NCBI RefSeq assembly: GCF_001612965.1
Contig: NZ_BDBL01000039.1
Coordinates: 25,659-89,658 of the forward strand
DNA length: 64,000 nucleotides
Source of the DNA: Nocardia kruczakiae NBRC 101016
Lineage (GTDB): Bacteria > Actinomycetota > Actinomycetes > Mycobacteriales > Mycobacteriaceae
Reading direction: 5' to 3'
Shown: in pieces, positions 59,353 through 64,000 of the stretch
How the letters are laid out: each line of letters opens with the position of its first letter
Position numbering within the stretch: the first letter of the stretch is position 1
Translations under genes and position numbers: made by a program
Notes under the pieces: model-generated
Database searches by the model: none
Told to the model about the DNA's origin: nothing
What the model saw: the letters and a program-made list of their open reading frames with translations, nothing else

Positions 59353-60537
59353 TCAGCGACACCGCGCTACCGGCACTCCGACCAAACGGGTTTCCTCGGC
59401 GGTATCCACGTCGACCTCGACACCCTGTTGGAAAAGCAGCACGATGTCGGAACCTCCGAAGGTGAAGTAGCCGAATTCGTCTCCCTTGGTCATGTGTTTT
59501 CCGGGGGTGCAGGTGAGGGTGACCGATGCGACGTTCTGCATGCCGACGCACACGACCGCGACCGTTCCGATGTCGCCGTCGGGGGATTCGGCGGTGTCGA
59601 TGACGACCACGCCGCGGGTCTGGAAGAACTCGAAGCCGGTTTCCGCGTTGTCCTGGCCCTTCAAACCGTGGTCGGACAGCTCGACCTGCATGAACGCTTG
59701 CCCGTGAGTCACGAACGACTCTTTGACGACACCGCTCACCGGGAGGTGGAAGCGGTGATAGGCGTTGGTCGGCAACATGTAATGGGCGAAGGTTCCGCCG
59801 GCGAATTTCCCGGCGTATTCGCTGCCGGTGAGCAGCGTTTCGATATTTCCGTACTTGTGTGTGCCTTTGATCGTCGTCGCCGGAATGTTCGAGGCGTCGT
59901 CGATGCCGTAACGGTGCTGGAACATGCAATCGGCGGGCGAGGATATCGACTTGTTGTTGCCCGGTTCGGCGACCGGTCGCAGACCTCCGTTCAATTCGCG
60001 GGCGAAGAACTGGTTGAACGTCATCCAGCCGCTGGGCGCGTTCGGCTTGCCGTCGATCATGGAATCGCCCACGTGATATTCCGGAGCATTGTCGACGAAC
60101 GATTTCAGCACGTCCGCCCCGAAGGATTCGGGAGTGTCGAGAAAACTTCCCCAGTCGCGGGCGAAGTCGGTGACCCATTCCCGGAAGGTGTCCGACCCGT
60201 ACGCCACGGACGTGTCACGGTCGTCCGTCTTCTGGTCGATGATCCAGAAGAAGTGGGAAAGCCGGTCGCTGACCTCCTGGGAGTACCGGTGCTGTGGCGC
60301 TTGGGCGCGCCATGCGGGCGAGTCGGTCTCCCGCGGTACCCAGCGAGCGAAATCATCGATGTAGTCGATATATTCCGCGACCGACTGCGGCCACGGTAAC
60401 GCCGCCAGCAGTTCGTCCTTCAGCCCCTGCTCGGCGACCAGGCGCGCCTGCACCAATGATCGCTCCAGGCCGGCGGCCAGGTCCGGATCCTCGTCGAGAA
60501 GGTCTCTGAGCCGCTGCGCGATCGCCATGTCGCTCAC
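59353..60537 (-). CDS. Phosphatidylserine decarboxylase family protein
   Basis: GTG 60537 is preceded by a GGAG site. The 394-residue protein has the family segments GWMTFNQFFARELNGGLRPV, SPADCMF, NAYHRFHLPVSGVV and the self-cleavage region GDEFGYFTFGGSD, where the Ser becomes the pyruvoyl group. It is soluble and longer than bacterial Psd proteins, with a 130-residue helical N-terminal region. It matches the PSD-like amino acid decarboxylases better than the membrane phospholipid enzyme. The substrate is uncertain. Confidence 0.88.
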   Translation of the reverse strand: MSDMAIAQRLRDLLDEDPDLAAGLERSLVQARLVAEQGLKDELLAALPWPQSVAEYIDYIDDFARWVPRETDSPAWRAQAPQHRYSQEVSDRLSHFFWIIDQKTDDRDTSVAYGSDTFREWVTDFARDWGSFLDTPESFGADVLKSFVDNAPEYHVGDSMIDGKPNAPSGWMTFNQFFARELNGGLRPVAEPGNNKSISSPADCMFQHRYGIDDASNIPATTIKGTHKYGNIETLLTGSEYAGKFAGGTFAHYMLPTNAYHRFHLPVSGVVKESFVTHGQAFMQVELSDHGLKGQDNAETGFEFFQTRGVVVIDTAESPDGDIGTVAVVCVGMQNVASVTLTCTPGKHMTKGDEFGYFTFGGSDIVLLFQQGVEVDVDTAEETRLVGVPVARCR

Positions 60538-60632
60538 GTCGAACTCCTTCCGCTCACCGCCCCACCGTTGGATTACCCCCGCGGCCTCGTCTACACCGTG
60601 CGGGTGCGCGGGGTGAATCGCGGCGACCAGCG

Positions 60633-60938
60633 CTACGGCACGTCGTGGTATTCGCCGGCGGTCAGTGGGCGCGCGTACATGTGGCCGTCGCGGATGCCGA
60701 ATTCGATGCGGCAGGGAAAGCTCGGGACTTCGGCGTCGGCGCGGTGATGATGAGTGACGAGCATGGCCATCGCCCAGTCGCGCAGCGGCACGGGCAGGGT
60801 GAGCGTGGTTCCGTCGCGTAGTCGTAGGTGGGGTTCGCCGCGGCCGAGGGGGTCGGCGAGGGCGATGCCGGCGATGTCGAGAATCAGGCCGGTGTCGGTC
60901 GCGGAGGCGACCACGGGTGGGTCGAGCGCGAGAACCAT
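60633..60938 (-). CDS. Hypothetical 101-aa protein
   Basis: The compact 101-residue product has strands (LILDIAGIALADP, LRLRDGTTLTLPVPL) and a His-rich segment (MLVTHHHRADAE), ending in a Tyr/His tail. There is no signal peptide or membrane helix. The family is not recognised; the composition is ordinary for this genome, which supports a real gene. Confidence 0.6.
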   Translation of the reverse strand: MVLALDPPVVASATDTGLILDIAGIALADPLGRGEPHLRLRDGTTLTLPVPLRDWAMAMLVTHHHRADAEVPSFPCRIEFGIRDGHMYARPLTAGEYHDVP

Positions 60939-61265
60939 ATCGGCAACTTAGCCGCCGATTCCGTCGCGAGCACGGTGTGCGGGCTCGTGTCGGCTGCGGG
61001 TTTTCCCGGCAGGTCTACCAGCTGTGACCAGCATCGTTGCCGACGCGCGAATGTGCGTGCACTATCGAAATCGGCCGATCAAGGATGCTCGTGCAGGACC
61101 GAGCGGGCCCGGCCGCCGAATGCGTGAAATCCCTTGGCGACTCGTCACTCTCACATCGTGAACGGTGAGCCCTGCTCCCGGTCACGGCTGGTGTTCCGCC
61201 CCGGCCTCGGCAGACCTTGGCGGTGGTAGCAGCGAACGGAATCGTCGCGGAGAGGAGCGAATGCG

Positions 61266-61790
61266 ATGACAGACACCCTGACCGATATTCCCACCGCACC
61301 CCTTCGGCTCGCACGGCCCGTCCCGGTCGCGCGGGCGACCTCGGCCCGCCCGGTCCCGGTGACCGGGGCCGCGAGCGAGTGGCATGAGGCGAAGACGGTG
61401 CTCGTCACCCGCGTCGCCGGCCCGCAGCAGTTGGTGACCGTCCCGCGCCTGGTCGTTCCTATCGGGTTCGGCCAGTTGGCGTTTCGTATCTCGTCGCGGG
61501 CGCCGGAAGCCGACGATCTGGTGCGCGATGGGCGGGTGCTGGTCCAGGCCGGTGATTGGCGCGGTCATCCGGCGCTGGGATCCCATCAGCGCCAGGGACA
61601 CGCGCAGGTGGTGACCGCGGGCACGCTGGTGTCGTTCGTTCACGCCGAGATCGAAGCCAAGTATCGGTGGCGAATTCCGCTGGCGAAGTTCGGCCACCGG
61701 CTGGCGCGGGGAAATGCCCCCTACGGCGACGTCGTCGTTCTCGTCACGGTGCAGGAGTCTCCGTCTCGGATGCTGCCACCGTCGCCCTGA
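61266..61790 (+). CDS. Possible flavin split-barrel (PNPOx-like) protein
   Basis: ATG 61266 follows GGAGAGG. After a Pro/Arg/Ala-rich 40-residue N-terminus, the 174-residue protein runs KTVLVTRVAGPQQLVTVPRLVVPIG, FRISSRAPEADDLVRDGRVLVQAGDW and GTLVSFVHAEIEAKYRWRIPLAKF. The strand order is that of a deazaflavin/flavin split barrel, with a DxLxxDGRVLVQ helix-strand. The assignment is tentative. Confidence 0.65.
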   Translation: MTDTLTDIPTAPLRLARPVPVARATSARPVPVTGAASEWHEAKTVLVTRVAGPQQLVTVPRLVVPIGFGQLAFRISSRAPEADDLVRDGRVLVQAGDWRGHPALGSHQRQGHAQVVTAGTLVSFVHAEIEAKYRWRIPLAKFGHRLARGNAPYGDVVVLVTVQESPSRMLPPSP

Positions 61791-62130
61791 CCGACGCCCG
61801 ACTCGTGTCGCCGAACGAAGCGATGCCGCCGGGGTGGCGATCGGCCCGGCGGCATCGCAACGACTTTCGCGCAGCCCGTCATGCCGTCGGCCTACGCGCG
61901 GGCCGGCGCCGGGCAGGACGTCGGCCGCACTTCTCTGTTACCCGCTCCGCTATCGTCAGCAAACCTTCAGCGCTCGGATTCGAATCACAATCGCCTGATG
62001 TGCGGAAGTATTCGATCGACGTTTTCCTCCACGTCACCGAGGGTGCATCGAGTCGACGAACGGCATGCCGCCACTGCGCGCGGCGGGTTTGCTGCCGCGG
62101 GTCGCTGAGAAGTCGGGAACGATCGGGACA

Positions 62131-63552
62131 TCACCGAGGTGAGGAGTTCGCCGCCTGCTCCTGGATGCGGGGGAAGGGTTGTTCGGCCTCGAGGAGGTAG
62201 GCCAGTTCGATCAGCGTGCGCTCGTCGCCGTATGCGGCCGACAGTTGCACGCCGACCGGCAGGCCGTCGGGGGTGCGGCCCATGGGGAGCGAGACGGCCG
62301 GGGTGCCCGCGATGTTGTTCACCGGCGTATAGCTGACGTAGCGGGTGAGCCGGTCGATGAGTTCGGGGAAGGGGACCGTCGGTGCGATGTGGCCCAGCGG
62401 CGGCGTCGTGTGCGAGAGTACCGGCGACACAACGACTTCCAGGTGGGTGAACATTCGCGCGTAGGTGGCCGGGATGCGTCGCAGCCGGCGCAGTGCCGCC
62501 GGTGTGCGGTGCAGGTTGCGCCGGTGATGGGCGCGTAGTCCGCGCGTGAGTCCGTCGGTGGCGGCGGCGTCGAACGAGCGATCCAGGATGAGCTTGCCCG
62601 TGCTCACCGCGAGATCGGCCAGCAGCGCCCAGTATTGGACGAAATCGGCGGCGAACTCCTCGGTGACCGGGAGCGCGATCGGTTCGACGACGTGCCCGGC
62701 CTTCTCCAGCAGCGTGGCGGTGTGCTCGACCGCGGCTCGGGTGGGTGCGTCGACCTCGGCGCCGGTGACGCTGTGCATGACCAGCCCGACTCGCAGCCGT
62801 CGTCGCGCCGGGCCTCGGACTTCGCCGATGGGGGCGAGTTTCGGGTTGCGCCAGACGTTCTCGGCCGCGGCGACGAATGCCGCGGTGTCACGTACGGTAC
62901 GGGTGAGCACGCCTTCGGAGATCATGCGGATCGGCAGGCTCCGCACCTGTTCGCCGTCGATGTGGCGGCCGCGGCTCGGCTTGAGTCCGACGAGTCCGCC
63001 GCATGCGGCGGGGATGCGGATGGATCCGCCGCCGTCGTTGGCGTGCGCGATCGGGACCACGCCCGCCGCGACGAGTGCGGCCGACCCGCCGGACGAGGCG
63101 CCGACCGAGCGGTCCAGATCCCACGGATTGCGTACGGGCGGTTCGGTCATGAATTCGGTGGTGGCGTTGAAGCCGAACTCCGGCAATCGCGATTTACCGA
63201 GCAGCGTCAGCCCGGTGCCGAGCAACTGGTCGGTGTAGGCGCCGTTCTTCGCGGCGGGCCGCGCCCGGAACGCCTCGCTGCCGTGGTTGGTCGGCAGGCC
63301 CGCGACGTCGGAATTGTCCTTCACGAAGGTCGGCACGCCGTAGAGGGCGGCATCGGAGCGCGAGTGGTAGCGCGGAGCGTCGTAGATCGCGCAGGCGACG
63401 GCGTCGAGTTGCGGGTCGACCGCGCGCGCCCGCTCGATGGCGGCGGCGGCGAGCTCCTGCGGGCTGACCGAGCCGTCGCGGACCAGTCCGGCGAGGGCGA
63501 CCGCGTCATGCTCGGCGAGCGCATCGTCGCGGAATGCGTGAAGGGACGTCAT
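62131..63552 (-). CDS. Amidase-signature family amidohydrolase
   Basis: The 473-residue enzyme has the amidase-signature Ser-cisSer-Lys triad: Lys in GVPTFVKDNSDV, cis-Ser in VGASSGGSAALVAAG and nucleophilic Ser in NDGGGSIRIPAACCG-type sequence (GGSIRIP). The C-terminal GMPAVSLP-like segment reads GTPAVSLPMGRTPDGLPVGVQL. It hydrolyses amides or ureido compounds; the substrate is not readable. It diverges from a TetR gene over 82 bp with a palindrome, so induction by its substrate is likely. Confidence 0.93.
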   Translation of the reverse strand: MTSLHAFRDDALAEHDAVALAGLVRDGSVSPQELAAAAIERARAVDPQLDAVACAIYDAPRYHSRSDAALYGVPTFVKDNSDVAGLPTNHGSEAFRARPAAKNGAYTDQLLGTGLTLLGKSRLPEFGFNATTEFMTEPPVRNPWDLDRSVGASSGGSAALVAAGVVPIAHANDGGGSIRIPAACGGLVGLKPSRGRHIDGEQVRSLPIRMISEGVLTRTVRDTAAFVAAAENVWRNPKLAPIGEVRGPARRRLRVGLVMHSVTGAEVDAPTRAAVEHTATLLEKAGHVVEPIALPVTEEFAADFVQYWALLADLAVSTGKLILDRSFDAAATDGLTRGLRAHHRRNLHRTPAALRRLRRIPATYARMFTHLEVVVSPVLSHTTPPLGHIAPTVPFPELIDRLTRYVSYTPVNNIAGTPAVSLPMGRTPDGLPVGVQLSAAYGDERTLIELAYLLEAEQPFPRIQEQAANSSPR

Positions 63553-63597
63553 GGCGGCTGAGTCTAGAAGAATTTACAGACTCTGCCCAGAGGGAAA

Positions 63598-63613
63598 CTG
63601 TAAGGAGTTACAG
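63598..63613. promoter_or_regulatory. Palindrome in the amidase/TetR divergent promoter
   Basis: CTGTAA and TTACAG are exact inverted copies around GGAG. A further TTACAG half-site lies at 63574-63579. The site is in the 82-bp gap between the two starts and suits the TetR product encoded to the right. Confidence 0.6.
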
Positions 63614-63634
63614 AGATGGCCTAGGGTGGGCCGC

Positions 63635-64000
63635 GTGACCCCGCGCCGCCACCGTCCCAGCGCCCAGGCTCGCCGCGAAGCCCTGCTCGCGGCCGCTGTC
63701 GAGGTCACCGCGGCCGTGGGTGTGGCCGGAGTGACCCACCGCGCGGTCACCGAAAAAGCCGGCCTGCCGCTCACCACCGTCGGCTACTTCTTCGACTCGA
63801 TCGACGCGCTGACCGAGGAAGCGCTGCGCGTCTACACCGACGCCGACGCCGATGCCCAGGTCGCGCTCGCCGAGGCGCTGGCCGAGGCGCACAGCACACC
63901 CGACGAGATCGCCGCCGCGCTGTCGTCGGCCGCGACCCCGCGCTCGCCGGAGACGCCGGCATTGTTCGAGGCCTATCTGCACGCCGCGCGGCATCCGGAG
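63635..64000 (+). CDS. TetR-family regulator, cut by the right window edge
   Basis: From GTG 63635 to the edge 122 codons are read without a stop. The N-terminal HTH is clear: ARREALLAAAVEVTAAVGVAGVTHRAVTEKAGLPLTTVGYFFDSIDALTEEAL. The rest of the ligand domain lies outside the window. It is the probable repressor of the divergent amidase gene and of itself. Confidence 0.88.
   Translation, partial: MTPRRHRPSAQARREALLAAAVEVTAAVGVAGVTHRAVTEKAGLPLTTVGYFFDSIDALTEEALRVYTDADADAQVALAEALAEAHSTPDEIAAALSSAATPRSPETPALFEAYLHAARHPE

Noticed and set aside
1..64000. CRISPR arrays or long tandem repeats
   Set aside because: No regularly spaced direct repeats were found on reading through; the repeats seen are single inverted or paired elements.

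Overview
The window reads as chromosome of a high-GC, mycolic-acid-type actinomycete, most like Nocardia or Rhodococcus. The grounds are strong GC codon bias, frequent GTG starts, ATGA/GTGA stop-start overlaps, an Mce-family lipoprotein, ECF41 (SigJ-type) sigma factors paired with flavoproteins, XRE-TPR regulators and a dense load of catabolic genes with TetR, LysR and XRE-cupin regulators. Genus is an inference from gene style. No rRNA, CRISPR array, integrase or complete insertion sequence was found.

Layout. 1-8.7 kb: two MFS exporters, a CoiA-like membrane-anchored protein, a protein with a sigma-region-4-like HTH, an ArsR regulator, an SRPBCC protein, and an XRE-TPR regulator followed by two small ORFs, one a 31-residue membrane peptide. 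8.9-11.4 kb: tRNA-Gly(GCC)-Cys(GCA)-Val(GAC) on the minus strand and tRNA-Val(CAC) on the plus strand, in gene-poor sequence holding a short copy of the ArsR gene 3' end and an SDR remnant. 12-26.3 kb: an aromatic catabolic island. Hydroxyquinol 1,2-dioxygenase opens the ring, maleylacetate reductase makes 3-oxoadipate, and PcaIJ plus PcaF convert that to succinyl-CoA and acetyl-CoA. LysR and XRE-cupin regulators, an AAHS-type MFS importer, a C-C hydrolase-like alpha/beta enzyme, a lone Mce lipoprotein and a secreted glycine-zipper protein accompany it.

26.4-46.3 kb: a second, less familiar island. It holds a Puu-like set (glutamine-synthetase-like ligase, C26 glutamine amidotransferase, a frameshifted FAD oxidase, aldehyde dehydrogenase, MFS importer). 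It also holds an acyl-CoA ligase, an enoyl-CoA hydratase, a hotdog enzyme of the 3-aminobutyryl/beta-alanyl-CoA ammonia-lyase type, a Baeyer-Villiger-type monooxygenase, an HSL-type esterase, a Zn alcohol dehydrogenase, a flavin amine oxidase and a seven-helix membrane protein. A palindrome close to TTGGTCAAATGACCA recurs in four promoter regions here, so one regulator, probably the TetR protein encoded at 34.8-35.5 kb, may control all of it. The likely substrate is an amine whose carbon skeleton is finished by CoA-dependent steps. This is the best candidate for an undescribed system.

46.3-64 kb: two copies of an NDH-2-like flavoprotein plus ECF41 sigma factor module sharing the inverted repeat GTGAC-N4-GTCAC, an intact DUF1254/DUF1214 gene head-to-head with a broken one, an AraC regulator with 21-bp-spaced direct repeats, and assorted oxidoreductases. 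A phosphatidylserine-decarboxylase-family enzyme follows, then an amidase divergent from a TetR gene that runs off the right edge.
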